The position numbers and the translations under genes are program-made. From positions 131,516 to 183,518 of the forward strand of contig NYXK01000053.1 in assembly GCA_002685535.1 (NCBI GenBank): DNA of 52,003 nt, written 5' to 3'. Source of the DNA: Deltaproteobacteria bacterium (GTDB taxonomy: Bacteria; SAR324; NAC60-12). Positions 22,172-34,450 of the stretch are shown here, in pieces (positions within the stretch are counted from its first letter, which is position 1; every line of letters starts with the position of its first letter). Below the pieces are notes generated by a model that had not been told where the DNA came from, ran no database searches, and worked only from the letters and a program-made list of their open reading frames with translations.

Positions 22172-23543
22172 TCAGAACAAGAAACCAAACACCCTCTTTC
22201 TGTTTCCACCACTCGTGGAGACAATAGTTGACCCGGACGAAGCAGCTGTGGCAGTTGAGACAGTAGCATTGGATCCTCCAATCGTTCCACTGACCGAGCC
22301 GGATGGCACAGCACCGCTGGGTGCAGCACCCGATGGCATCGTGCCGTTACCTCCAGGTCCATCACTTCCAGTTCCTCCGCTTGATCCAGAGCTGGTACCT
22401 CCACTGACAGCGACACCACCATCGGCAGTCAACTCGGATGCTGGGCTGGACGTGTAGCTTGCAGAGGTATCGACGTAAAGTGTAACCCACATGAAGAGCC
22501 CATCTGAAACACTGTCGCCGAGCAAGACGTAGTTCAAGAAAGGGTCTGAGTCGTTGTCGAGTTCGCCTTGGACAACTCTATCGTCAGCATTTGTGGTGAT
22601 GGTGTTGGTATTGTCGGAGTATGGAGTGAGAGTGTTGACTTCGGTGATAAGGTCCTGGTCGAAGAAGAATTGTCCGATGTGAGCGATGCTACCACCTGTG
22701 TATGTGCCGTTGGGGAGAACCGTACCGTTAAGATGTGTCTCAACGTGTACATGGGTTGCTCGTCCCGAGTAGTAACCGGGGAAGATACTCTCATATTGGA
22801 CGACACCATCAGAGTCAGTGGTTTGCAGTCCACGGAGAAAGGTCTTGTCGATGTTAGATTCGTCGGTGGAATCGCCATTGCCAGTCGCTACCACACCGGC
22901 ATAGACACCAGTGGCATTGCAGTGCCAAATATCGGAGGTGAGATTTTCGATGGGCTCGCAGGTATTGACGTCGATGAATTGGAGGTCCCATGTGACGGAG
23001 ACACCGGGCTCGGACTCAGTGATGTTGCTGCGGATATACTCGCCCTTGACGTCTGATTAAATGGTCAGCTGGACACTTCTGAAGCGTATGGATATCGAGA
23101 CAAACTTACAGTATGGTCCTTCTTCTCCTTCAGGTGACAGCACACAAGTCGAGTTATCGAAGATGAGAGCCTCCACGTTGGAAGTGGTTGGAGTGACATC
23201 CAAGGAAGACAGGTGAGACACATCAGTGGCATCACGTCTCATGACATCTGTTTCTGTAGAATAACGGTCAGTCTATATTCTAAGAAATGAATACCTAGAG
23301 CTTACTTTGAGGCAGGCCTCGAGCAGCTCGAGCTTCCTGAATGGCACGACGGCGTCGTTCTTGTTGTTTGGAATCGATGCCACGCTTGCGAAGAGCAACA
23401 TCGCAGTTGCTGGCTCGCTTAGAGTTCTGGATGAATGCACTGCGCTCTGCGATCTCTTGAGTGAGATCGTGCCCTGGATGAGCGAGAGTTTGGCTCAGGA
23501 AGGCCGCGATGAGCATCGCCTTGGAAATCTTGATGGAAACCAT
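22172..23543 (-). CDS. Extracellular intradiol ring-cleavage dioxygenase
   Basis: This is a non-haem Fe(III) enzyme that opens catechol-type rings between the two hydroxyls. A signal peptide (MVSIKISKAMLIAAFLSQ then TLAHPG) is followed by a helical leader containing NSKRASNCDVALRKRG. The dioxygenase core has GPYYVKGEYIRS, WDLQFIDVNTCEPI, DIWHCNATGVYAGV and PGYYSGRATHVHVETH. The expected iron ligands are present: Tyr in GPYY, Tyr in PGYY and both His of HVH. A Ser/Gly/Thr-rich tail follows and ends NRKRVFGFLF, without a clear GPI signal. Exons are 23543-23306, 23253-23110 and 23052-22172 with introns of 52 and 57 nt and matching phases, 420 residues. Its role may be degradation of plant phenolics outside the cell; that is inferred from the family. 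Confidence 0.9.
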
Positions 23544-26046
23544 TGATGCTTGTAAAGGAGAAATAATTCGGACACTGAGTAGTAAGACTTCAGCTTGCTT
23601 TGAAAGAGTGAAGTAGCTAAGTTAAATGAACTAGTGAAGACTTGGAACTATCATCTTGTGGAATCGAGAAGACTTATATTTCTCAAATCAATCGCAACTC
23701 ACGATCCTCTTTCTCCACGCAAATTCCTTGCAGGACCAGATATCTTGGCAGCCCCTCAAAACGCGTACATTTACGACGCATCACAGTGCGCAGGCCAACG
23801 AATCATCAAAGTCCAGATTCAGCCTCCCTTCGAAGTCAAAGGTCCGGCCGCGAAGTCCTGTAGCTGCATTTCAATTAGCACATCCCCTCAAAAGCTCTTG
23901 GTGGCTCGGCCATTCAGAAGCAACGCAATCCTAATCCAGTGGGTCCTCGCTCTCTCCAAGGAATGTAACCGGACGATATATCTGTGTTTCAGAAGTTCAG
24001 AGGTTGCTTGTCTCCACGTAGTCCACTTTTGAGAGGCGATGTCCACTTCTCCACGAAGATGTGGCTTCTCACGTGATGGCGACGCGTCATTTGGCTGCGT
24101 CACAATAAGCTTCGTCGGCAATGCTTCTGCTTCGAGCCAAGCCTAAGAAAATGCTTTATGTATCTAACTTTATCTTGAGCATGGAGGAATAATTGTGGAG
24201 GGATCCAAGCAAGCTTTTGAAAAACCGTAAAGGTGATTGGGTGAAAGGGTTGGGGACGTCGCCCCCTGAAATAGGCTCGGCTAGCATTGTTTTCGCCCAG
24301 CTGCCACAGGCGAGCTTCTCAGCACGGAGAGTCAGATACTAAAATTGCGCAGTGTGCGTATGCTTGTGATAGAAACGAGTCAATCTTACTAGGCACGAGT
24401 CGAAATTATCAAAGCTACGGAGGTAAATATACCGAGCACTGATATCGTCATAGGATGATGGATGCAAGTAAATAAAGTGCTCAGCACTGCTGGAAAAGAC
24501 GGCTCTGGGTGATCTTGAACAAGAGACATGTTCTAAAGATCCAACTATCTTTGTAGGACTGCTTCGCGTAGTCAGTAAGTGTGTGCTGGCTTGCACCGTT
24601 CTGAAGTTGTTGGGGTGGCTTCAAGTTTGAAAGACATGTTTTAAAAATGGTTGTTGAATTGTGAGATGATACCCTGCCTCCTTTTGCAGCCGCGATAAAA
24701 ATCTGTTGAAACCTGCAACGAATCGTCGGTAATTGAACAATGGATAAATGACTGCCGGTTATTGAAGAGTCCGCTGTGCTTGACGGAAGATGCCTTTTCG
24801 CTCGCCTCCTTTGCATCATTGTGACATCAAGGTACGCGTGGATGTCCCAAAACTTTCAGACCTTTAATCCTACGAGCTGAACCAGCCTTTTCGCAATTTT
24901 GAATACCAAGCCATCGGAGATCAAAACAACTTGACATGGGTGTGTAAGTACAACCACTCACAATAATCACAATAGTAACCACCTCACCCCATCTTCGTCA
25001 CCATCATACAGCTCTTGGTGAATCTAAATCCTGATATATCTTAATTCTCCATCCTTTTCATCACCATGAAATAGATCACGACTCGACCAATTGCTCACGA
25101 ATCGTCTCATCTTCGTCATTGCACCAGTGATGCATCCCGCCCCTTTCTGCATCCTCTCCTCGCTGAGTTTTCAAGTCCTCCCCGGGCTCACAATCGTCTT
25201 CTACGATGAAAAAGCGATACCCAGACTGGCCTACACATATTCATGTACCCATCAGCTGACAATCGAACAACACTTCTGGGACATAGTTCGATGGCATCGA
25301 AATGGGAAGTTATGGATGTTGAAGTAACTGTTAAACACCATTCCACTGTCACAACTCACAAAGAAAACTGCCGATGTAATCATCGTGCAGTAAATCTCTT
25401 CTCCAATCATTGTGACGTTGAACTTCAAGATGAAGAACCCTCCTCCCCATTTTCGCTCTCATATCGACATTTTCCTGGCCGTTATCATCAGGTGCCGAGT
25501 TGCCAGCTGAAGCCGCCCATGACCCCCTCCAGGAGATCTGTGCCTGCCCAGCGTCTGGGCAAGGAGTTTCAGTGGATGCAAAGCCACCCGAGGCACGGCA
25601 CGACCCTTCTGTAATTTAGACTTATATCCCATCTCCCAACCGCTTTGATATCCACGGCGGTTCTCTCATTGATGTGAATAAAGCCATCAGGAGTCTCAAC
25701 GCGATCGAAATATGCTTGAATGGCTTTTGAAGGCTCACACTTCTGCTTCGAGTCTCATGGGTTCTCCGAGCCAAGAGAGGATCCGAGGGGCTTGCTCAGA
25801 AGGGAACATGCCCCGCGACAAGCTTGCATGCAGATCATGATGTCCGTTCTTCATATCTACGTTGCAAGTACATCTTGAGCATTTGCTATCATCCAGTTGA
25901 TAGTTCGTTCCTTTATCTATTGTACTTTGCATCAGCTTGGAATTGCCGATCGGCAGACGTGCCAAAAAGGATTTGTATCTGCTTGATTGATAGACTCACC
26001 CTGTCACAAAACTACCCCGCCATTCGAGATCTTTGACAGCTTCCAG
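23544..26046. other. Gene-free stretch
   Basis: About 2.5 kb in which I recognise no gene. A start-like ATGGGTGT followed by GTAAGT occurs near 24935, but no coding continuation was found. Open frames around 25091-25614 are not protein-like. Confidence 0.4.
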
Positions 26047-27453
26047 ATGGGCAACAAAACAGGCGACGTTCCACAAGACTCTGGACTTCCCATCATTATT
26101 ATCGGCGCTGGTAGGTCCCACGCGAGCAAGCGCCGTACTGCCACTTCAGGTCACTGAAAACTTTAAGGCTGTACAGGCCTCGCGATAGCCCAAGGATTGA
26201 AGAAGGTACGTACCTACCTACCTTGGTACCCCATTTCCTCACATATCCCTCCGAACTAAACTGTTGCATAGGCCGGCGTCCCAGCCACAATCTTCGAAAA
26301 GAATGCCACTCTATCGAGCCCTGGTGAACGAGATTGGAACATGGGACTTCACTGGGGCGTACCCATCCTGAAGTCCCTAATTCCAGACTCCTCCAGCGCC
26401 CAACTATAATCCGTACAAGTCGATCCAAACACCCCAACAAAACCCATCGATATATTATCGTTTCTCAATGGCGCCACAGGCGAAGTGATGAACGCCCCTG
26501 AGATCCCGAACTTTCATCGTCTGCGACGCTCGAAGCTGCGAAATCTGATATCGAAAGATCTGGATATACGATGGAATAAGCGTTTGAAGGATATAGTGTT
26601 GGGTCAGGATGGGAAGAGTGTCACAGCTGTCTTTGAAGATGGCGAACATGCTGTTGGCAGGTTGATAATCGGTGCAGATGGAGCCAGGTCGACTGTTCGG
26701 TCGATTCTCCTAGGACCAGAATTTGCTGCTTCAAACCGGCTTCCATATTCAGCGACTTTCTTGCAATCAAAATTCACGAGCGAACAAGCACTCTTCCTGC
26801 GCTCTTTCCATCCTCTTTATATTGCAGCACCTCATCCGGAAGGATACTTCGCATTTTTCGGACTGCAAGATGCTCCAGAAGTGGACAAGCCCGAGGATTG
26901 GACTTTTTCTTCTACATTTCTTGGAACTCGTCGATTGAACAACGAGACGAGCAAAGGAAGACTTTTGGGAATAAAGAGAGACTTGCGCAGGTCAAGGAGA
27001 AATCGAAAGGATATTGCGAACCATGGAAGAGCGCATTCGAATGGGTGTCTGAGGATCAAGCTGCGTGGTATTTCGACCTCTCAATCTGGGATCCCAGCCT
27101 TGCTGAGCACAATTGGGATAACAAGAACGGGAGAGTGACTTTGATTGGAGATGCAGCTCATCCAGTGACTTACCGTGAGCTTGATTTCCTATCGAACTTT
27201 CAGCCTCTGATGCTCGAGTACAGAACGCGGCCAAGGACTCAGCCATTCCATCACTGATGCAGGCAGACTCGTCGAGTCACTCAAAGATCTCACAAAATCC
27301 CAACGCTCAGCGATCGAAACTTACGAAGCGGAGATGAAAGTCAGAGCTGGAGAGGAAGTCCGACTAAGCGTCATGAATACGACGATGTTGCATGACTGGA
27401 CGAAGGTCCTTGAAAGTCCAGTCATGCGCGTTGGTTTGAGCAAGAATAAGTGA
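26047..27453 (+). pseudogene. FAD-dependent monooxygenase, broken
   Basis: The ancestral protein was a flavoprotein hydroxylase of the salicylate/PHBH-like type. Readable parts are IIIIGAGLAIAQGLKKAG (FAD-binding start), RLIIGADGARSTVRSILLG (DG motif) and GDAAHPVTYQRGQGLSHSIT (second FAD motif), then DAGRLVESLKDL to the end. Exons are 26047-26110, 26177-26205 (29 nt), 26272-27174 and 27224-27453, all with good splice sites. Three defects stand out. There is an in-frame TAA at 26407-26409 (probably CAA before). One base is missing in the T run at 26904-26908, after which the frame reads FFYISWNSSIEQ. The GxGxxG segment is short by a few residues. Exon 3 is 903 nt where 904 would be in phase with exon 4, confirming the one-base loss. 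Confidence 0.75.
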
Positions 27454-30400
27454 GATGGACGAACAAGTTCGTTAATGATCTGCGGCTCTGCTTGCGTAGG
27501 TCAAACCAGTTGCCTTCTTCAGTCGTATCTGGATTGCGCAGGGATGAAGGGTTGGTTGCTGCTGCGTTTGGAGAGCGGGTATGTAGTCAGCAAATGATGA
27601 CAACGTCTTTCTCTCGTGTCACACACTCGCCTGCTCTATCACCGTGTATGACTCTTGCGCCTCTCCTGTACCTCTAAATTGATTGACTGAGTTCGTCGAC
27701 TATTTTCATCGCAATCATATTGCGTGCTAAGTAAAAGCAGAAATAGGAAAAGAAAAGCACATCCCAGAATAATCGCTGGTAATACGAGCCTCAGATCCCA
27801 TGACAGCTCGCATACGCGGCACTGCCTTTTACCAATTTCTACGGCCCCCAAACAGCGGTACCAAATTTCGCAGTGAGCACACGCCTCGGCCTCGTCAAGA
27901 ATATATCCTCAATCATTGATCCGCAATGCCGCTGACTACACCGGTAATCAGGTGCATTGTATCCCTGACAACTGCGTCCGGTACTTTTGTTTCGTCAAGG
28001 GCTTAAGCCTCCTTCTGTCATACCTCGACAAAGCAAGAGTATGGCAAGCATCTCGACGCAGCTTGGCTTGCGTAGGGCTGGACAAAGGTACCGAGCGTGG
28101 GTCTTGTAACATTCATGACAGCCTTGCTGCTCTGTGCCCCAGTGCCGAAAGCTCTTATTTTGTTTTCGCCCCCCATCCAATCACATATTGACAACATGCT
28201 GACAATATTGAGAGATGCTGACGATACACGTCCCGAACCCAATTGTTCCTCCTTCCCTTTTATCATATATCCCAAAGTAAGGTGGGTGGGTCACCCACGC
28301 AAGCAGAAATACAACCACGTTTCCCGTTCCTGACTACTGCGCACATGCACATGAGTGTCTATCCCACTCCTACCTGGCCACGAACTCGTCCATGGAAATT
28401 AATCGTATCAAAGTGCAGTACCCAAAGTCGGCAAAAGCCCATTTACAAAAGCCACGAAGCAAGGTGAATAATCCCCGCAAGCACAGTCCTAACCTAATTC
28501 CACCATCAAATCCCCATCTTCAACCCAGATGGGGGAACCAAGTCCCCCATCTACCATCTCCATCTGCCAATCCCATCAGTTAATTCGAACTCCTCGAAAG
28601 GTGTCGAATCGACACATCAGATCCCAAGAAAAGTATCCAATCCAGCCCCACGGCCCCCATCTCCCCGCCCGATTACCGACCCGATCCAATAGCCTTCTCC
28701 ACTTGGCAGATACGGGATTCCGGTATGCAGCTACTGTATCGACGTTCTAAAGCAATGCACCGAATTTTCTTCACTCCCTTATTAATGCTCCGACCTGCAT
28801 ATACATACGCCCCGTTTCATGAAGGATTTTGTGGAAGAAGCTAATCAATTGCCAAACTTTTGAATTCGCGGTCCCGTTAGTTGGAGAGCATGTCTCAGGT
28901 ATCTGCCCCCAATCCCAAGGCTTAGATCAAAGACCAATACCCGTTTCCCCTTCCGGGTATCAAGGCTTGCCTACTTCTCCACAGTCACGTCGGGACGGGA
29001 TGTCTTTCAAGATTTCCATGCTTCGATGCTTTCATGCATACACGACAAAACTCACGGCACAACATAGCGGGACATGCCTACCGGGTTACGCGGCAAGACA
29101 CCAAAAGCAAGCCACCAACGTGCGAGAAACGTGTCGACCCTGTACTGCATGCTTTCTCCGCTATAATCTGATTAATCCTGCGGTTCTGCTTTCTGTCAAA
29201 ACCCCAGCTCTGCAATAGGACAACGCGGTTCATCTACGTGGATGAGTAACTCAGTGAAGTCTTACGTGGAGGGAGTGTTACTGGCTGTAGGTCGGAGATG
29301 GTAATTGGAGAATTCAATTGCGTATGAGGAATCAAATATGGATTTTCAAATCCGAGACAGAACGAGTAGGTGACGAAATACGCTGCATACCCTCATATCA
29401 GGATGCTCTAGCCAAAGAGGTAGAAGTTTTTTGGACGGAAAGGAAGGCAGTCGCTTGTAAGCTCCTGCCTAGGACCTCAGTATCTAGAAAATAGGGGCCT
29501 GATGAGAAAAATGGATGTTGCTCAGTACGAAAATATGGCCTTTTGCTAAAGCCAAAGGTCAGATTCGAGATTCGAAATGTCGTTTAATGTCGCCCCACCC
29601 GAGACATCCGAGCCGTTCACACTCCCTCCCACGGTTAGCCGACGGGCAACCTCGCTTCGATCCAATCAAAACAAACAGACTTGTGTTTACTGTAGCCTAT
29701 CTACCTACATGAAATCCAATGGTACCGAGTGACCCAATGGTACTGAGTGACCTTTCCTTTCTTGAATCCTGGCTCCGACGGTGCGAGTTTCGCTAGGCTC
29801 TGTAGAAAAAACTTCGAAGAGATCAGAGAGTTGTTCTCTAGAATCGTGACTTAGTAAATCTAAAATCCTAATTTGGAGAGTGGAAATTGGGAATATGACT
29901 CTTCCGGAACAGAGTGATGACGTAGAAAGACGACATCCGATAACGAATCTTCGAATCGGACTTTATTCGTTCCTTCATGACAATGCAGCCTCGTTGATGC
30001 TGTTCCACCATCGCGGCATCGAAACGAATCTGGAATGCCTAGCTACCCCACCCTTCGTAGATTTCAACCTCTCACGATCAATTTGAACTGTCGCGTCTTA
30101 GAAATACAGACACCCGAGTCTGCGACCCTGACCGTACCTAAGACGAGCAGACCCCAAAATACCAAAATCCAAACAGATCTTCTACCGAGGCAAGGGAACC
30201 GAGAATGCCGCCCCTCATCCCAGGCGCTCGCACAAGCCACAATCGACAGTAGATCTACAACGCTAGAAGCCCAAAAGAAGCCCTAAAGAACGAGCTTGGC
30301 TCGTACGTACAGGGACGCTTGCCCTATCACTTGGTGTCAGATTGAAATAGCGTGCCTTTCTGTAAATAGAGATAGTTCGTATTTATTTGTACGTCAAAGG

Positions 30401-30860
30401 ATCGAAGAATCGACACAAGGAATTAATTATGCATGAAGAGATTCTTTGGTGGATGGTAAGATTAACTCGACAGGTACGAAATGCGATTCTCACCAGCCGT
30501 TGAGAGAATCCGATGGCGACGGTTTGACATATTAAATTCATGCCGATTAACCAATCATCGGACAGGTGTCGTATATTAGTTGGAAAGGACGGATCAGATT
30601 AACTGCTACCGGTAACGAATCGGGTTCTTTCCAACCGGCCTGTTTAGCAGATTATCTCCTCTCGAAGACGGATGGGAATGTGAGGTACAAGATACTAGCT
30701 ATTTTGAACCTGCAGTACGAGCGTATCTCCGTACTGTGCGTCTGCCAAATCTCGCAAAGTCCTTCCTCACAAATTTCCAGGAACTTAGGGAGGAAACCAA
30801 CTTGCGAATGTACAGCCACGCGAGAGCTTGAGAGATGTAACGTTTCACTTCGTTCCCCCG
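27454..30860. other. Gene-free stretch, first part
   Basis: About 3.4 kb with no recognisable gene on either strand. The composition is non-coding, with frequent stops in all frames. It contains a small 18-bp tandem duplication at 29717-29752. Confidence 0.4.
29717..29752. repeat. 18-bp tandem duplication
   Basis: CAATGGTACCGAGTGACC is followed directly by CAATGGTACTGAGTGACC. The two units differ at one base. Confidence 0.8.
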
Positions 30861-31030
30861 CAGCCCTACAATACAACTCTCGCGATAATCCCTCCCGAGC
30901 AATTCCTTACGAACACTGCAGCACAGTGCATTGCTTTATCTCAATCTCCACCGCAATTATACTCAACATCTTCAATCACAAGCATGAAGAAAATCCTTTC
31001 TGCTGCTGCCTAAACTTGATTTCTTTTCTT

Positions 31031-31055
31031 CTCATCTCATCTCATCTCATCTCAT
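31031..31055 (+). repeat. (CTCAT)5 microsatellite
   Basis: Five perfect CTCAT units lie in a pyrimidine-rich segment running from about 30860 to 31130. The segment also contains a tiny ATG frame (MKKILSAAA) and ends in a splice-donor-like GCAGTAAGTA at 31120-31129. It resembles a transcribed 5' leader. Confidence 0.7.
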
Positions 31056-31139
31056 CTGATTCTTCAATCTTCAATCTCTCATGTAAGCCAAGCAAAAGTA
31101 CCAACCTGAAAGTCTTCACGCAGTAAGTACATCGTGAGA

Positions 31140-34034
31140 TTCCATCTCCACTTTCCAAGCGAAAACCCTGCTCTCCTACGGAGCGTCCGTCCTCCGTCTG
31201 CTACGCGCATGTCGGCCAAATGTCACTCGTGCATACGCGCACATTGCAATCTTTACTTTAATTCTCAATCACCTTCTTTATCTGTACCTGAGGCTCCACA
31301 TTCTCCACTGCTGTAGGTGGTGTTCACTCACTGTACAGTATCTCAGCCAGCCTCAGAAGGCCTGAGCCACAGTACCGGTCAACGGGTAAACGGGGATAGA
31401 CGCTATGCGTTGCCCAGCATTCGGGGACCTGCTCGTGAGATGTGGCTCGTGCAAAGGCTCAAGAGAGAGGAGTGGATGAGTAAGCGGGGAGCAGGTTTGG
31501 TGGGGTTTGGTGGGTTTCAAAGGGGTTGAAAGGCTTGGAAGCTCTGGAGGGGTGATTTGAGGCTGGCTGAGAGCCAGAAGTACCGACATAAGAGTGAGAT
31601 ATCAGTTAGAGAGATCCGCCTTTTTGCATTGTCGGAGTACGCCGTGGCCGCGAGGGAAATATTTCTCGATCCGTCTATCTGAATTCTTGGAAGAAGAGAG
31701 ATGAAATGAGGATGTCTGAAAGTCCAGAATTTAAGATGTGGGTTTGGATGACGGGACCGATAAGATTCGATACGCGCAGGGGTCGCTCGGGTCGTACGCC
31801 AGCGTGATGGCGCTATCGCCAATATCTGAGTTTAGGCTCCAGCGATTGAGTTTCTGGGTCCGGAACTTCGCGAAATTCAATACAAAGAGGTTTCACAGGT
31901 CACACATGGCCTCGTTTGGAAAGTAAAGACACTAGGTACCGTTGTTCATACTACTCTACGCATTATTTCCAGATATGTATTACTGTACAAATCGTGTGAG
32001 CGGTCCTTTTGCCGTGTTTACTTGCCGAAGCGAAATGTTCAGGTCAATTGAAGCTTCAAACCCCAAAGTTGGAAGCACGAAGCATGTACATTATACATCG
32101 TACCGCAGTTCCGAACTGCACCTTTTCTTTCCCCCAGTATATTCCGAATCATTGATTTGGCCAATCAGCAGCTGCTGTTGAACGTATCGTGTTTACGCCA
32201 GCAGCCCAGTACACTCCCACACCGGATAGTAGGATGTGCTGTGCTGCACTACAAGCAGCAGGTATGATGCAATTGTGCTTTTGATGACTTGCGTTGCTTC
32301 TTTTTCTTACTCTTACTCTTTGACCGCGTACTCCTTTTCTTGTCATGTTTTGTGCGAAGTCTCATCGCCGAAAGAGTCATCGCAATCACACACGTATTTC
32401 TGTAAATCACTAATGCCGACGCCGACTACCAAAAGGAATGTGACGCGCAAATCTTTCTGGGAACATAGCTGTAGTCTGCATTTTGAACTCAGGAAAAGCT
32501 TGGAAGCATTCAATTGACCAATGAGAAATCTAAAAATGCGATGTCTCAACCTCGAGCCCAAGACTAGTTCGCCGACCTACAGAACGATACCCCAACCAAG
32601 AAAATCTTGGTTGAGGAAATGAAATGGAGGGGTCGGCCAAGACCTTCTAACCTTCTGTTTAACCTTCCACGCAGGTGCATCAACACCCTCACCCTGTTGA
32701 CAGCACAGGGCCGGACAGGGGCGTAAAAGATAGCGGGGCATAACCCCTCCACGGACACTTCCACGACGAATGCCATTCCACCTTCTGTATCTGTCCATCA
32801 GGTGTCCTCTCTTCCAATCTAATCCATTCTAGTGATTATATCCTCAGGCCAAATTTCTAAACCCATCAGTCAGTCAGCTTACGCCAGCCACACCCCAGCA
32901 ACCCAATCACACCTCGCCTAACCAACCCGGTTATTTATACCGCTGTGGCTGTGGTATCTCTCTCCCCTCTGCAGCTCCAGCACCCAAACAATCAGTCATC
33001 TCTAATTTGGGGTCCGTCCCAAGCCCTCTATCCAGTCCTTATCCAGTCTCAAACCCACACTTCTGATCTCACTCCACGCCAGGGGAAAAGAGACGCCGAG
33101 AGCCTAGGATCACCACCGCGCTTCACGCATCTCAACCAATCAGGCCCTAGAATCAGCATAAGAAATCGGAAGTACCGTGCTTTTCAGCCCTATGGCTTCC
33201 ATGCTTCCGTTCCATTTCTAGAAGAACGATCTGATCTGACCGGGCCGTTGACTGCGTGCGCAGTGTAGCGTGGGACGAATGTTTGGGACCGAATCAGTTT
33301 TCAAGAGTTGCTGTGATGAACTTGACAGGACAGGACAGGACAGGGTCGCAAGACCGCGTGGAAAGATCGCTGTGTTCCTGCAGGTACGAGGGAGACTAAT
33401 TCGGACCCACGCCTCTGTCACCGTTGAAGGGAGGGTTACACATTGCCTTGCAGAGTGCAGATGTATCCCTTTTGAGCCTGGACTGAATCGCTAGCCACCC
33501 CCAAACGTGCAGCAGCAATCACAGTAATTGTAAAAGTACCGATAGAAAATTCAGATGGTCTGGAACCGTTTCGAACCATCAAGATACGGGATGTCTTGAT
33601 TAGGTACATTGAAATTTGGGGTCTATGTACAGTGCTGAGCATTTCTTAAGCCTACGGAGTCTGCACCTAGCATCCAGAAAAGCCATCTTAGGAAATCGCA
33701 AACACGGGCACCCAGTTGGCCGGATAGGCTAAGACAGGGATTAGAATAGACAGGGAATGAATGGATCTCCTAGCAGCTGGTACCGGGCTGTCCTACTTTA
33801 CTTACACACAGGCATACACACCCCTGCTGCCTGTCCTGATTACATGACGCTGATGACTGTAACGCATTCAAATCGTGTCGGGGGCTTGGGGCTCAGTCCG
33901 GGCTCGGTTGACGAACGGACACTTTTGTTAGTGTTGACCTGAATGGTAGGAGGAGGGAACACTTTTCTTACTTGCACCACTTGGATGTGATGGATGCGCA
34001 GTAAGAGGTTTGAGGGAAGAAGGAGGGCGAGAAG
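31140..34034. other. Gene-free stretch, second part
   Basis: About 2.9 kb without a recognisable gene, leading up to the promoter of the SGRGGYN-repeat gene. It contains a (GACAG)4 run at 33324-33343. It could be a long upstream regulatory region or hold non-coding transcripts. Confidence 0.4.
33324..33343 (+). repeat. (GACAG)4 microsatellite
   Basis: Four perfect GACAG units are visible directly. Confidence 0.75.
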
Positions 34035-34046
34035 TATATAGAGGGG
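34035..34046 (+). promoter_or_regulatory. TATA box and adjacent AGGGG element
   Basis: TATATA at 34035-34040 is followed at once by AGGGG (34042-34046), the core of fungal stress-response elements. A pyrimidine-rich, TC/CA-rich leader follows up to the ATG at 34256. This is the layout of a strongly inducible fungal promoter. Confidence 0.45.
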
Positions 34047-34255
34047 CTTGGGCCTCGTTGTTTCGTTCTTTTCAGATCCTCATCATCAACTCACAGTCAC
34101 AACAGTCTACAGTCTTCGCTTCACTTCACTTCAATCAATCACTTCAGCATCTTACTTCGCTTCAAGTTTACAGTACATCAACACAACATCACAACCTCAT
34201 TCCCACCAGACATCCACACTCCACTACCATCCAAACAATCCTCACAACCAATACA

Positions 34256-34450
34256 ATGGCATTCACAACCTCCACCCAAACATTCACCAACTCCGGCCGC
34301 GGCGGCTACAACGGCCCAGCCTCATCATCCGACTCCGACGATGAGTCTCGCTCCCTCAGCAGCACCTCATTCGTGAACTCCGGACGGGGAGGTTACAACA
34401 AAGGTCCCGACGATGATGAGGAGGAGGATGGACGCGGAGGATACAACTAA
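34256..34450 (+). CDS. Small SGRGGYN-repeat protein
   Basis: This is a 64-residue protein in one exon: MAFTTSTQTF, then NSGRGGYNGP, a Ser/Asp-rich acidic spacer, NSGRGGYNKGP, an acidic DDDEEED run, and GRGGYN at the very end. The three GRGGYN copies are the only regular feature. They resemble the Gly-Arg-Gly-Gly repeats of the small fungal proteins grouped as DUF3602. No signal peptide or membrane span is seen, and the protein should be disordered and soluble. It has a TATA box and AGGGG element about 215 bp upstream and a long CT/CA-rich leader, which suggests strong and possibly stress-responsive expression. Function is unknown; the repeats could bind RNA or protein. Confidence 0.7.
   Translation: MAFTTSTQTFTNSGRGGYNGPASSSDSDDESRSLSSTSFVNSGRGGYNKGPDDDEEEDGRGGYN

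Noticed and set aside
24930..25330. ATGGGTGT followed by GTAAGT, looking like a short first exon
   Set aside because: No downstream exon gave a meaningful protein. Frames after the candidate acceptors stop quickly.
30566..31126. A 186-codon open frame in the gene-poor stretch
   Set aside because: It begins at a non-ATG codon, and its later part is simply the translated (CTCAT)n and CT-rich leader. It has no recognisable domain.
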